NCBI GenBank assembly: GCA_015060865.1
Contig: SUXS01000004.1
Coordinates: 106,060 to 170,059, forward strand
Reading direction: 5' to 3'
DNA from: Bacteroidales bacterium
Lineage (GTDB): Bacteria; Bacteroidota; Bacteroidia; Bacteroidales; Bacteroidaceae
Length of the DNA stretch: 64,000 nucleotides
Part shown: positions 25,885-35,101 of the stretch, one piece after another
Numbering within the stretch: position 1 is the first letter of the stretch
How the letters are laid out: each line of letters opens with the position of its first letter
Position numbers and translations under genes: made by a program
Notes under the pieces: generated by a model
What the model was told of the DNA's origin: nothing
The model's input: the letters and a program-made list of their open reading frames with translations, nothing else
Databases searched by the model: none

Positions 25885-26461
25885 AAATGATTGTATTTAC
25901 GTACTCAGTAATATTCTTCACCATACCCTCAAGACCAATCTCATCGGTATAGGTGAATCCCTTAAACACACCTTGTCCCTTGAACCATTCTATCAAAGGA
26001 GCAGTTTGGTTATGATATACGGCAAAACGTTTCTTGATGGTTTCTTCATTGTCATCAGCACGTCCTTCCAATGTAGCACGACGAAGCAGACGAGCCATAA
26101 GGATATCTTCGCTAACCTCAAGGTTTATCATTGCCGAGATATATTCCCCACGCTCTTCAAGCATTTTTTTCAAGGCCTCAGCCTGTGCTATGGTACGAGG
26201 GAATCCATCAAAAATCACTCCTTTGCTTCCCTTGAAGCTGTCATACACATTAGCCAGAATGCCTATCATCAATTCATCGGGGATGAGTTGGCCATTATCT
26301 ATATACCCCTTAGCTATAGTACCCAACTCAGTACCATTCTTGATTTCAGCACGGAGGACATCGCCCGTCGATATATGATCCAACTTAAAGTTTTCCACGA
26401 GGCGTGCGCTATACGTACCTTTGCCAGAGCCTGGAGCTCCGAAAATTACAATGTTCAACAT
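25883..26461 (-). CDS. adk: Adenylate kinase (short form)
   Basis: A 192-residue enzyme that converts ATP and AMP to two ADP. The P-loop is GAPGSGKGT near the N-terminus; DHISTGDVLRAEIKNGTELG and DGFPRTIAQAEAL are AMP-site motifs. The LID domain is short, as in Bacteroidetes adenylate kinases (RRATLEGRADD), without the zinc-finger insertion. Gene order hpt-adk-obg on one strand is typical of Bacteroidales. Confidence 0.95.
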   Translation of the reverse strand: MLNIVIFGAPGSGKGTYSARLVENFKLDHISTGDVLRAEIKNGTELGTIAKGYIDNGQLIPDELMIGILANVYDSFKGSKGVIFDGFPRTIAQAEALKKMLEERGEYISAMINLEVSEDILMARLLRRATLEGRADDNEETIKKRFAVYHNQTAPLIEWFKGQGVFKGFTYTDEIGLEGMVKNITEYVNTII

Positions 26462-26528
26462 AATTGAGGATTATATTTATTTTTTTAGAATTATCATTTC
26501 ACTGCATGGTCAAATATAACCTTTCAGG

Positions 26529-27065
26529 TCACTCCACCACCGTATATATATCCTTCAGATTACGGCCATAGCCATCATAGTCAAGTCCATAGCCTACGAT
26601 AAAGTCATTAGGTATCTCCAATGCCACATATTCCACATTGAGAGGCACCTGAAGTTTTTCCGGCTTGAGCAACAGGGTACATATATGGATTGACTCAGGA
26701 GAGCGTGTACCTAAGTTCTCCAACAATTTCTGCATGGTACATCCCGTATCAATGATATCTTCTACAACAACCACGGTACGGCCACAGATATTCTCAGACA
26801 GACCTATAACCTCCTTGATGACTCCCGTAGAAGCCGTACCCTCATATGAGGCTAACTTAACGAACGATATTTCTGCCGGGATGGTAATACGACGAAACAA
26901 ATCAGCAGCAAACATAAAGCTACCGTTCAGCACGCCAAGAAACAGGGGATTCTTTCCTGCCAAGTCACGACTCATCTGAGCTGCCAGACGCTCCACCTCT
27001 TTCAATATTTTCTCTTCGGGGATAGAGACCGCAAACTCCTTGTCATTTATCTTAATTGCATCCAT
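26529..27065 (-). CDS. hpt: Hypoxanthine phosphoribosyltransferase
   Basis: A 178-residue purine-salvage enzyme. The PRPP-binding loop is VVVVEDIIDTGCTMQ, preceded by the flexible-loop region FVKLASYEGTASTG and followed by the purine-binding segment PNDFIVGYGLDYDGYGRNL. It makes IMP or GMP from hypoxanthine or guanine. The minus-strand sequence upstream contains TAATTTTG (27091-27098), a possible -7 box, in the 137-bp divergent region shared with nnrD. Confidence 0.93.
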   Translation of the reverse strand: MDAIKINDKEFAVSIPEEKILKEVERLAAQMSRDLAGKNPLFLGVLNGSFMFAADLFRRITIPAEISFVKLASYEGTASTGVIKEVIGLSENICGRTVVVVEDIIDTGCTMQKLLENLGTRSPESIHICTLLLKPEKLQVPLNVEYVALEIPNDFIVGYGLDYDGYGRNLKDIYTVVE

Positions 27066-27202
27066 AAGAACTTTCTATACGATTTTTCCACAAAATTAGA
27101 CAAATTCTGTTGATTCGTTGACTAATTGCAGATTTATTTTTCACAATTAGTAAAAATATCGTCAAAAAAGCACTAATTTTACCATTCAAACAAGCATACC
27201 TA

Positions 27203-28123
27203 ATGAATATTCCAGACTCCACAACTATCGAAAGACTTTACGCCACTCCCATTGATTGGACGCAAAGCCATATTACCACTTTAGCAGAGATTACCCAATT
27301 GCTGCATCCGCGTCCGACGAATGCCCATAAAGGAACCTTTGGTCATGTCCTTCTCATAGCAGGGAAACGTGATATGGCAGGCGCAGCCATATTGGCGGGG
27401 CGTGCTTGCTTACGTTCTGGAGCTGGTCTTGTAAGCATCCACACTCCCTCATACAATGTCCCCATTATACAATGTAGCCTACCTGAAGCCATCATCAGTG
27501 AGGACAACGCCACCCATTGCTTTACCCAAGTTCCCTCCACTGAGCAGTTTGACGCCATCGCCATAGGGCCAGGCATAGGGACATCAGACGCCACGGTGCA
27601 GGCTGTTGCCCAATTATTGAGCAATGATAGCAACCGCCCACTCATCATTGATGCCGATGCGCTAAACATCATTGGAGCGAATCGTGAATTATTGGGTCAG
27701 ATTCCATCCGGAAGCATCATCACCCCACACTTCCGTGAGCTGCAACGGTTAGCAGGTCATGAGTTCCACTTATCCGAACGCCTCCACGAAGCACACAAGC
27801 TTGCCACTACCCTAGATATTTATATCATTGTAAAGGGTGCCTATACAGCCATCGTTCAACCCAATGGCCAAACCATATTCAACCCCACGGGAAATGCAGG
27901 CATGGCAACAGCTGGTAGTGGCGATGTACTGACAGGTATATTAACAGCTCTGATAGCACAAGGATACACAGCTCTCGACGCTTGCAAGACTGCAGTATTC
28001 ATACACGGTATGGCTGGCGACATGGCGGCATTAAAGAAAGGCCAAACTAGCCTTATAGCAAGCGACATCATCGAGCATCTGCCCTTAGCATGGAAAACCG
28101 TCATAGAACAAAACAGTCACTAA
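27203..28123 (+). CDS. nnrD: ADP-dependent NAD(P)H-hydrate dehydratase (YjeF C-terminal type)
   Basis: A 306-residue carbohydrate-kinase-like protein with AHKGTFGHVLLIAGKRDMAG, AIGPGIGT, IDADALN, ITPHFRELQRL, IIVKGAYTAI and GNAGMATAGSGDVLTGI, the signature of NnrD. It repairs hydrated NAD(P)H with ADP. The N-terminal NnrE epimerase half found in many bacteria is missing, so the epimerase would be a separate gene or only the dehydratase is present. A thioredoxin gene follows 43 bp later on the same strand. Confidence 0.92.
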   Translation: MNIPDSTTIERLYATPIDWTQSHITTLAEITQLLHPRPTNAHKGTFGHVLLIAGKRDMAGAAILAGRACLRSGAGLVSIHTPSYNVPIIQCSLPEAIISEDNATHCFTQVPSTEQFDAIAIGPGIGTSDATVQAVAQLLSNDSNRPLIIDADALNIIGANRELLGQIPSGSIITPHFRELQRLAGHEFHLSERLHEAHKLATTLDIYIIVKGAYTAIVQPNGQTIFNPTGNAGMATAGSGDVLTGILTALIAQGYTALDACKTAVFIHGMAGDMAALKKGQTSLIASDIIEHLPLAWKTVIEQNSH

Positions 28124-28166
28124 AGCAGTTATCTATTTTCCAACCTTCAAACATTATATTCCTAAT

Positions 28167-28649
28167 ATGAAAACGACTTGTAGAATACTTCTTATCTTTA
28201 TGGTGCTGAGCGCCCACACAACAATATCCCTCGCACAAGACACCAACAAGAAAGAAGAGCAACCTAAAACGGAAGTTGCTCACCCCATACAGCTTACCGA
28301 GTATGACTTCAACATGAAGATTGCCGACATCAAGAATCACCCTCATGAATTCAAGTACATAGGTACACGACCATGCGTCATCGACTTCTATGCAGACTGG
28401 TGTGGTCCGTGTCGCATGTTGTCTCCTATCCTCAACGAACTTTCCAAGGAGTATGCAGGGAAAGTAGACTTCTATAAAATCAATGTCGACAAGGAGCAGA
28501 ATCTGGCCCGGGCCTTCGCTATTCGTAGCATCCCCACCCTACTTTTCATCCCTATGGAAGGCAAGCCTACCTTGATGCAAGGAGCCTCTCCTAAAGGGGA
28601 ATTGAAAAAGATAATCGACGAATTGCTGTTAAAAAAGGAAAAAGAGTAG
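28167..28649 (+). CDS. Exported thioredoxin-fold protein
   Basis: A 160-residue protein with a signal peptide (about 1-24, MVLSAHTTISLAQ at the cleavage region) and a thioredoxin domain with the active site FYADWCGPCRML and cis-Pro region IRSIPTLLF. The WCGPC motif and the export signal suggest a periplasmic disulfide reductase or oxidase partner. It lies between nnrD and the DUF4831 gene. Confidence 0.9.
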   Translation: MKTTCRILLIFMVLSAHTTISLAQDTNKKEEQPKTEVAHPIQLTEYDFNMKIADIKNHPHEFKYIGTRPCVIDFYADWCGPCRMLSPILNELSKEYAGKVDFYKINVDKEQNLARAFAIRSIPTLLFIPMEGKPTLMQGASPKGELKKIIDELLLKKEKE

Positions 28650-28709
28650 CCTGTTAAAGCGCTTTTTATTATCTTCGCAGAAAGTTATTCACCATATTCA
28701 AAATAAAAC

Positions 28710-29804
28710 ATGAAAAAGGCATACCTACTTGCAGCATTGCTGACCGCCATTCCACATATCACAAACGCCCAAACCGATTTCACCGCATACACTCCCGGCA
28801 TCTACAAAGAGGGAGCAGTATATTATCTGCCCAAAACGGGAATAGAGGTTCACTTCACCATTGAAAAAATCACCTACACCCCTGGCGTACTCTGCCGTTA
28901 CGCAGACCGTTACCTACGCATCAATGATGTATCGGATGTGGAGGAAACCTATTATGAGATTAAGGAGGTCAGCATGACTCCAGTCAGCATGCCCGACCCC
29001 AAGAAAGTATACCACATACGTTTCAATCCCCACTCCGTAGCGCCTTTTGTTGAGCTAAACGAAGAAGGAGTATTGATGTCCATCAACACCATCTCCTGCA
29101 GCGAGGAGAGCGCACAGGCTCCAGAGCAGCTAGCAGCAGAGCCTGCAACTGTCGATATCCAGTCATGCATGACCGAAGAGATACTCATGGCAGGTTCTAA
29201 GGCCAAGATGGCCGAGCTTATAGCCAAAGAGATATACAACATACGAGAAAGCAGAAACTTGCTGCTCAGAGGACAGAGTGAGCACATGCCTGCCGATGGT
29301 GCAGCGCTGCAAATCATCCTTGCCGAATTGGAGAAGCAAGAGAGCGCATTGACCCAACTGTTCACAGGAAGTACTACCACCGAACGCATTACCCAGACAT
29401 ACCAAGTGCTACCTGATACCGAGGTAGAAAGAATGGTTATGGGACGATTCTCCCGCAAGCTAGGTCTACTACACAAGGACGACCTTGGAGGTGCTCCGCT
29501 ATATATTGACATCAAGGATTTGAATACCGTAGCTAAAGCCTCCGTCGACACTACCAGCATAAATGTCAAGAGCAAGCCATCGAAGAAAAAGCCCATTGAC
29601 CAACATGAAGGTCTCGTATACAACATTCCAGGAAGAGCTTCTATCAAGATTTACTCCAACACCATTACCTATATAAACAAAATGATGATGTTACCACAGT
29701 TTGGCACCACTGGTACCCTTTCATCGAGTCACTTTTCTCAAAAGGGTAATATCAGTGTCACACTTGACCCCACCACAGGAGCCATTCTGAGAGTAGAGAA
29801 CTAA
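28710..29804 (+). CDS. DUF4831 family exported protein
   Basis: A 364-residue protein with signal peptide (MKKAYLLAALLTAIPHITNA). The order of segments (YYLPKTGIEVHFTIEKITYT, PGVLCRYADRYLRI, MTEEILMAGSKAKMAELIAK, EIYNIRESRNLLLRGQSEHM, GLVYNIPGRASIKI) is that of the DUF4831 family of Bacteroidales. The family function is unknown; it is presumably periplasmic. Its last four bases overlap the convergent oxidoreductase gene. The sequence TATCTTCGCAG about 40 bp upstream may be a variant -7 box. Confidence 0.85.
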   Translation: MKKAYLLAALLTAIPHITNAQTDFTAYTPGIYKEGAVYYLPKTGIEVHFTIEKITYTPGVLCRYADRYLRINDVSDVEETYYEIKEVSMTPVSMPDPKKVYHIRFNPHSVAPFVELNEEGVLMSINTISCSEESAQAPEQLAAEPATVDIQSCMTEEILMAGSKAKMAELIAKEIYNIRESRNLLLRGQSEHMPADGAALQIILAELEKQESALTQLFTGSTTTERITQTYQVLPDTEVERMVMGRFSRKLGLLHKDDLGGAPLYIDIKDLNTVAKASVDTTSINVKSKPSKKKPIDQHEGLVYNIPGRASIKIYSNTITYINKMMMLPQFGTTGTLSSSHFSQKGNISVTLDPTTGAILRVEN

Positions 29805-31009
29805 TCATACGAGAATTCGTATCCATCCAACAAATCCCAACGTCCCCGCGTAAAATCAGGGATAGATACCGGCATTCCACCTCCGCGCACCGACTGCTCG
29901 GTGAGTTCGGCGATACACGACCATTCCGCTGCATCATACACATCCATATCCAAAGGCAACCCTTTACGTAAGCAGTGTATTAGACGAAAGTCCATCGTAT
30001 AGTTCATAATATTTGCTACCTGCAGTTGTTCTCCTCTCTGCTGCACAGCCTGCATTTGAGAATGCGTATATTGATGCATCAGAGTTTCTGTAGCATCACC
30101 ACACACCATATTCATACCCTCTATCAGAATCTGTCTGCGAGGATACTTTTGCACAAATCCCTTCGTGCCACATACCGTTTGCATACGGCTATAGGGTCTT
30201 GGTGTAGTGACATCGTACTGCAGTAAAATACTTCTTCCCTTCTTGGTCTTTATCAGTGTATTATTAATGTACGCACTAGGCGTCAACACATCTTTCGATG
30301 ATATATGTGGCGACATCGACACGAGGTAGTCCATTTTATCACCCCTATGGATATCCAATAGCTGACATATAGGCCCCAATCCATGCGTAGGATAAGGATT
30401 TCCACTATGCCTTCCACACAACCGTCCCATCCAGCTGCCCTCACCCTGTTCCTCATCCGCCCGGTACTTATCGCGCAGGTCATGGATATACGCACCTTCC
30501 AAATGAGTAAGCTCGCCTAGCAACCCATCCTTCACCATCGAGAAAGTTGCCAAATGAAAGACATCATAGCAGCAGTTTTCCAGCATCACGCAGTGGCGTC
30601 TTGTCATCTCAGCACAATCCACCAATTGCCAGCACTCCTCAACCGTCGTTGCAGCAGGAACCTCTACCGCCACATGCTTTCCATGCTGCATGGCATAGAG
30701 AGCCATCGGTGTATGGGTAAGCCAGTCAGTACATATATATATAAGGTCTATATCGCTACGTTCACACATCGTGCGCCATTCCTCCTTGCCATGGTATAGC
30801 TCCGGAGTAGCTTTCCCTTTCTTCCGTAACACCTCTACTGCAGCAGCCAAGTTGGCCGTATCAAGGTCACACAACGCCCTGACCTCTACCCCCTCAATCA
30901 CCATATAGCGATTCAGGGTAGCCATACCACGGTTGCCCAACCCCACAAACCCTATGCGGACAACCTCCAGAGGTTCTGTTGCCATATGTAATACATGTTC
31001 GCGCAGCAT
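29801..31009 (-). CDS. Gfo/Idh/MocA-family protein, GH109-like
   Basis: A 402-residue protein. The N-terminal Rossmann motif is GFVGLGNRGMATLNRY and the middle carries CTDWLTHTPMALYAMQHGKH with VEVPAATTVEECW. The segment GNPYPTHGLGPICQLLDIHR matches the NAD-dependent GH109 glycosidases, which include alpha-N-acetylgalactosaminidases and act by oxidation at C3. Unlike many GH109 enzymes, it has no Tat or Sec signal, so it would be cytoplasmic, or the activity may be that of another oxidoreductase. It shares a 4-bp tail-to-tail overlap with the DUF4831 gene. Confidence 0.85.
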   Translation of the reverse strand: MLREHVLHMATEPLEVVRIGFVGLGNRGMATLNRYMVIEGVEVRALCDLDTANLAAAVEVLRKKGKATPELYHGKEEWRTMCERSDIDLIYICTDWLTHTPMALYAMQHGKHVAVEVPAATTVEECWQLVDCAEMTRRHCVMLENCCYDVFHLATFSMVKDGLLGELTHLEGAYIHDLRDKYRADEEQGEGSWMGRLCGRHSGNPYPTHGLGPICQLLDIHRGDKMDYLVSMSPHISSKDVLTPSAYINNTLIKTKKGRSILLQYDVTTPRPYSRMQTVCGTKGFVQKYPRRQILIEGMNMVCGDATETLMHQYTHSQMQAVQQRGEQLQVANIMNYTMDFRLIHCLRKGLPLDMDVYDAAEWSCIAELTEQSVRGGGMPVSIPDFTRGRWDLLDGYEFSYD

Positions 31010-31048
31010 GGTACAAAAACCCTTTTTATTCTACGAAGTCACCTGTTA

Positions 31049-31387
31049 CTATTGTTCTTTCTTATATTCCTGAGGTATACGGAATGCGGTATATAACTCC
31101 AGCAGACATCCTACCAGCATACACAATATCCATTCATTGTGTTTACACACAAACATGGCCACGCCAGTCAACATCAGCATTATTGCTCCCAGCACCTGCT
31201 GACGGCGCAAGCGGCGCAGCAAGAAATTCTTTCCGTTATAGCGATCGAGCATCTGCATAGCCCCGAACAAAAACGAGCCAAGCAGATAGATATAAGGAGC
31301 CCAGGCCCACTTAGTGATATACAAGGCAGCACCTGCCACCAGCAAGACACCCCCTATGATGTAGATATAGCTGTATAACTTTTTCAT
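31049..31387 (-). CDS. Small four-helix membrane protein
   Basis: A 112-residue protein with four hydrophobic helices (about 8-25, 28-46, 64-82 and 87-103) separated by a basic loop (RRLRRQQ). I do not recognise a named family, but small proteins of this shape often lie beside the FtsB/DivIC gene in Bacteroidales. Its start overlaps the preceding cell-division gene by four bases, so the pair is coupled. Confidence 0.75.
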   Translation of the reverse strand: MKKLYSYIYIIGGVLLVAGAALYITKWAWAPYIYLLGSFLFGAMQMLDRYNGKNFLLRRLRRQQVLGAIMLMLTGVAMFVCKHNEWILCMLVGCLLELYTAFRIPQEYKKEQ

Positions 31388-31686
31388 TGAATAATAAATA
31401 TTTCCTCGTCAGGCAAATGCATCCCATACTTTTCTCGGGCAATACGTTCCATATTGACGCTATCTTTTTCCAGTTGTCTAAGTCCCTGTAAGCTTGAGTC
31501 ACGCACTCCCTCGTAATATTCGATTTCCTTCTGCAAGCTAATTCGCTGCACCCGATGTCGCCAGCGCAACATCAAATTGTTCTGGTCAAGAAAACATATT
31601 ATCAGCAGGAATATCACAATCGTCACCACATACTTATAGCGTCCGATGCGCCCAAAGAAATCCTTCATTTTACCCATATATTTCAC
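31384..31686 (-). CDS. DivIC/FtsB-like septum formation initiator
   Basis: A 100-residue bitopic protein: short basic cytoplasmic tail, one membrane helix (about 18-35), then an extracytoplasmic coiled coil (QKEIEYYEGVRDSSLQGLRQ, LEKDSVNMERIAREKYGM). The motif REKYGMHLPDEEIF is the conserved end of DivIC/FtsB proteins of the divisome. It is predicted to bind FtsL and FtsQ homologues at the septum. Coupled to the small membrane protein downstream. Confidence 0.88.
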   Translation of the reverse strand: MKYMGKMKDFFGRIGRYKYVVTIVIFLLIICFLDQNNLMLRWRHRVQRISLQKEIEYYEGVRDSSLQGLRQLEKDSVNMERIAREKYGMHLPDEEIFIIQ

Positions 31687-31774
31687 ACATTTGTATAGAT
31701 TTTACAAAGATAGAGGTTTTAATTGACAAATTCTATCAAAAGTCAGCTAAAAAAGAAAAGAGAACCTCCTTTCA

Positions 31775-32923
31775 TCAATGCAAACCCCATCCCTTGTCCG
31801 TAACTGGTGCTATCCCCACTATTGCACTTTGCACATAGTTGTATGCCGCATCAGTTGAGGTCACCACATCGAAGTCGAAGTAGCCGTCGCAGCTGCCGCC
31901 CCATCCCCAGTTCACATAGTATAGCCCCTGCTCATCCATGCCACATACCACGAATGCGTGTCCGTCATATCTCGTGGAGCGGCTACTATAATATATAGGA
32001 CGGCTGGCAGCCAGTTCCTCGGCCACCATACGGTTCCATTGCTCATCGGTATGCTGCCAGCGGTGCACCATCTTCATCTCGGGCGAATAGTTGAAATGTT
32101 CTGTCAGCGCCTTCAGCACGTAGGCCGAGTTGGTGCCACTGAGCACCGGCGAATACTTCATATTCACCGCGTGTCCCACATCGCGCATCAGTCGGGCCAC
32201 ATCACTTGTGCGCACCTTGGCCGAGTGGCTATAGCTATCCTTCATCTTCTTCCAGTCATACACATCGCCCAGCGTTACCGTGGTGTAGGTAGTGTCCAGG
32301 TTGTGCACCTCGGCCGTGCATTGTCCGTGTCCGCATTGCGGCCAGGCATGATACTTCATTATCTGTGCCACGGCCGTAGTCACACATCCCGTTATCAGTT
32401 TCTCGTCGTTCAGCACCGGGCAATAATAGTTGTACGGCGCATGCTGTCCCCACTGCGTTGTCAGCAGCGGAGCCACCGCCACTGCTTTCCTTTGCGGTTT
32501 GGGCTCTGCTTTCCCCTTGCGCAGCGCATCTATATACTCGGCATAGCAGTTCAGGTACCCCTGCAAGCTGCTCGATAGCCTACGACTGATACTCGCCTCT
32601 GTAGAATATCCCACGATGAGCCGTCCTGCACGGTCCTCGCCCGACACGATGACAAATCCCTTTCCATTCTCAGGGGCAAACACAAAGTACTCGGGCTGTG
32701 TGTATCGCATCTCTCCCCCATGCTGCGGACTATACACCAGGTCGAGTGCCTTCAGCGCCTTCACCTTCTTGATGTCGTCGCCCATCGTCTTCATATAATA
32801 GAATTTCGTAGCCACGGCACACGCCTTCTCCTCAGAGATAGGCCGTGCCACGGCATGCACAGCCCCCAGAAGCAGCATCAGGCACAGCACCGTTCTGGTT
32901 CGTGTTGTTTTCATATCAGGCAT
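31775..32923 (-). CDS. C10 (streptopain-type) cysteine protease
   Basis: A 382-residue exported protein; the start could also be Met4 (MKTTRTRTVLCLMLLLGAVH). After the signal peptide comes a Spi-type prodomain (about 25-120) with EYFVFAPENGKGFVIVSGED, then the peptidase C10 domain: LITGCVTTAVAQIMKYH holds the catalytic Cys and YDGHAFVVCGMD the catalytic His, with VNWGWGGSCDGYF downstream. Relatives are streptopain and the interpains and periodontain of oral Bacteroidales. It is probably secreted and self-activating. No type IX C-terminal sorting domain is visible. Confidence 0.92.
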   Translation of the reverse strand: MPDMKTTRTRTVLCLMLLLGAVHAVARPISEEKACAVATKFYYMKTMGDDIKKVKALKALDLVYSPQHGGEMRYTQPEYFVFAPENGKGFVIVSGEDRAGRLIVGYSTEASISRRLSSSLQGYLNCYAEYIDALRKGKAEPKPQRKAVAVAPLLTTQWGQHAPYNYYCPVLNDEKLITGCVTTAVAQIMKYHAWPQCGHGQCTAEVHNLDTTYTTVTLGDVYDWKKMKDSYSHSAKVRTSDVARLMRDVGHAVNMKYSPVLSGTNSAYVLKALTEHFNYSPEMKMVHRWQHTDEQWNRMVAEELAASRPIYYSSRSTRYDGHAFVVCGMDEQGLYYVNWGWGGSCDGYFDFDVVTSTDAAYNYVQSAIVGIAPVTDKGWGLH

Positions 32924-33153
32924 AGTATGTTAGTTTGCGGATTCAACGTGTAAATTTACAACCTTTACCCGATGTATGCAAGTTTGGATTTTAGATTCTC
33001 AAGATCAATAGTGACAATATGCCATACGACGCGACAATGGCATGGCATTTGTCTATGAACGGCGATACAACCGATTAAATTTTATTGCTATGGAAACAAC
33101 GTCTTTATTCATTGCTCATCCATCGTCCATTATCAACTTAATCGATAGAGACG

Positions 33154-33432
33154 ATGGAAAAAAGAAACAGACTTTGGAGAAAGCGCCATCAGTGGCGATT
33201 GTTTAAGGCAAAGATGGTATTGTTTGCCAACTACCCCTATCCTCATTTTATAGACGATGAGGGTAACTGCATCCAACATCCGCATTGGTTCGAACTCGCC
33301 AAGCAGCGTTGGAACTACCACTACAGATCGATGCGCACTCCGTGTAGCTGCTGGCTTTGCCGTGGCGAAAAGTATAATCGTAGGGAATATAAAAAGGATT
33401 CCTTGCGGATTATGAAGGAATGTATGGAGTGA
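33154..33432 (+). CDS. Small conserved Cys/Arg-rich protein
   Basis: A 92-residue basic protein: KRNRLWRKRHQWRLFKAK at the N-terminus, DDEGNCIQHPHWFELAKQRW in the middle, and a C-terminal RTPCSCWLCRGEKYNR. I have seen this SCWxCRGEKYNR type in other Bacteroidales, always without a known function. The three closely spaced cysteines could bind a metal. A strong terminator follows directly. Confidence 0.7.
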   Translation: MEKRNRLWRKRHQWRLFKAKMVLFANYPYPHFIDDEGNCIQHPHWFELAKQRWNYHYRSMRTPCSCWLCRGEKYNRREYKKDSLRIMKECME

Positions 33433-33440
33433 TTAAAATT

Positions 33441-33485
33441 AGAGAGGAGCCACACGTGGCTCCTCTCTGTCTTTGATGTTTTTTG
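33441..33485 (+). terminator. Terminator after the small Cys-rich gene
   Basis: A perfect inverted repeat AGAGAGGAGCC/GGCTCCTCTCT around ACACGT ends in GTCTTTGATGTTTTTTG. The T-run supports termination on the plus strand. Confidence 0.75.
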
Positions 33486-33585
33486 TGAATGGGTTAAAAG
33501 CCGCGAGGCTTCTAACTCTGTTGCAAAGGTATGCATTTTTTAAAACATAGAAAAGTTATGTACTTCTAAATTGAGATTTCTAAAT

Positions 33586-35037
33586 TTATCTATTATGAAT
33601 AATCCATTTTCCAGCATCTCCTCCCTCACGAGTCAATACACCATCGCCTTTCAACTGATCAATTATTTTTCTGACTTGTCGAACACTAATGTTAAGTTGT
33701 TTCGAAAGTTCATCTCTTGATATTGATGGATTTGATTTAATCATATCCAAGAGTTGTTCTGGCACACTCTGGTACACCCCTGGCACGCCCTGGTACACCT
33801 CTGGCACGCTGCCGTCGTTCTTTTTTCTCCAAATAACCACTCTGAAATCTTCCTCTTGATAGAACTCTGGAGTTTTCAGACCATATTCACGACATTTGTT
33901 AATGATGTCCTCTGTTCCTGTTCCCACCTTCTCAATATATCCATTCCAATACATTGGGTCGGCAAGTAGCGGATTGGCTGGTAAAGACTTATGTGGCCCA
34001 TGCAACTTTTGCACCGTCAACCCGTATGGCAGTGTACCTGGATTCCATACCTCCAATCTGTCTCTGAACAACATTATTTGAACACTTGCATTACTTGTGT
34101 AATCCCTATGACATACGGCATTGACAATAGCCTCTTTCACTGCATCGATAGGTAACTCTGGTCGTGTGGGAATATCTGCTTTCTCTCCTTCTTCGCGCGT
34201 GCCCACCCAATTGTCAATGCGGCTCATCACAAAACTTGTCGCTTGGTCAACAAGTTCAAAGACATCACCTCTATAAATCTGATATGCTGGCATTGGTTTC
34301 TCAACCACATTGCCATAAAACTGCACGCATTTGACTTCCGATGTAATAAAATACTTTTGTGGCTTCTTACCGAACAGCAATACTGCAGCATTTGCTAACC
34401 TTCCTTTGTCATCAATTAAATCAAGATGCGTAAGCAATGACGTGGGTGATGTCTCTACAGGGAGAGGAAAGTTACGTTTTGTACGTGCCATGTGGATAAA
34501 GTTTCTCATCTTGTTCTCATCCAAATCTTCCAATGTGCCACCATTGTCGTTGGACGCATCAAATGGACGCCAACGGATATATTCCTTTTCCTCCAAATAG
34601 CGGATTAATGAAGCATAAACAGAAGTTCGCAATCCGTCAATATCCACAAAAGTTTTACGTACAATATCCCGTTCAACCTTTCGTATCAAAGCCGTTTCTT
34701 TAGGGTGTCGATTCTCCTCCCCAATACTTTTGATATAGATTAAACGGCTTTTATGAAGCAATGCAGCCAAGTCATATTCCCGTTCTGTTGGAGAAACACC
34801 TTCTTCATCCTCATATCCATACAAATTGCCATATAGACCTAAGTATATATCACAAAGTTCTACTTCTTTTAAGTATACGTGACTTGTAGGATATTCATTG
34901 GCTGGAACTTCCTCGAATATAAATGGCTCAAAGAATTTGCCCAACAGAACATCTGTTCGGATATAGTGACAAAGCATTGCTCGTTCTTCCGCAAATTCAC
35001 TCTGCACACTGCTTATGAATATCTTTATTCGTTTCAT
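33586..35037 (-). CDS. DUF4062 / RecG-like ATP-binding regulator with winged helix
   Basis: A 483-residue protein. Residues 1-120 form a DUF4062 domain (IKIFISSVQSEFAEERAML, CDIYLGLYGNLYG), a nucleoside-binding TIR-like fold. The centre (about 170-390) is the ATP-binding region of the RecG-like/AlbA_2-associated regulator family: AVLLFGKKPQKYF, PELPIDAVKEAIVNAVCHRD, DRLEVWNPGTLPYG, YIEKVGTGTEDI. A short tandem repeat (VPEVYQGVPGVYQSVPEQ) precedes the C-terminal winged helix (ISRDELSKQLNISVRQVRKI). Such proteins regulate transcription or defence loci; the target here is unknown. AT-rich upstream DNA and lone position fit horizontal acquisition. Confidence 0.8.
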   Translation of the reverse strand: MKRIKIFISSVQSEFAEERAMLCHYIRTDVLLGKFFEPFIFEEVPANEYPTSHVYLKEVELCDIYLGLYGNLYGYEDEEGVSPTEREYDLAALLHKSRLIYIKSIGEENRHPKETALIRKVERDIVRKTFVDIDGLRTSVYASLIRYLEEKEYIRWRPFDASNDNGGTLEDLDENKMRNFIHMARTKRNFPLPVETSPTSLLTHLDLIDDKGRLANAAVLLFGKKPQKYFITSEVKCVQFYGNVVEKPMPAYQIYRGDVFELVDQATSFVMSRIDNWVGTREEGEKADIPTRPELPIDAVKEAIVNAVCHRDYTSNASVQIMLFRDRLEVWNPGTLPYGLTVQKLHGPHKSLPANPLLADPMYWNGYIEKVGTGTEDIINKCREYGLKTPEFYQEEDFRVVIWRKKNDGSVPEVYQGVPGVYQSVPEQLLDMIKSNPSISRDELSKQLNISVRQVRKIIDQLKGDGVLTREGGDAGKWIIHNR

Positions 35038-35101
35038 TTTCTTTGATTGTATGAAGTTCTTCTTTTAGTATTGAAAACTGTAGAATGTTTATTATCAATT
35101 A

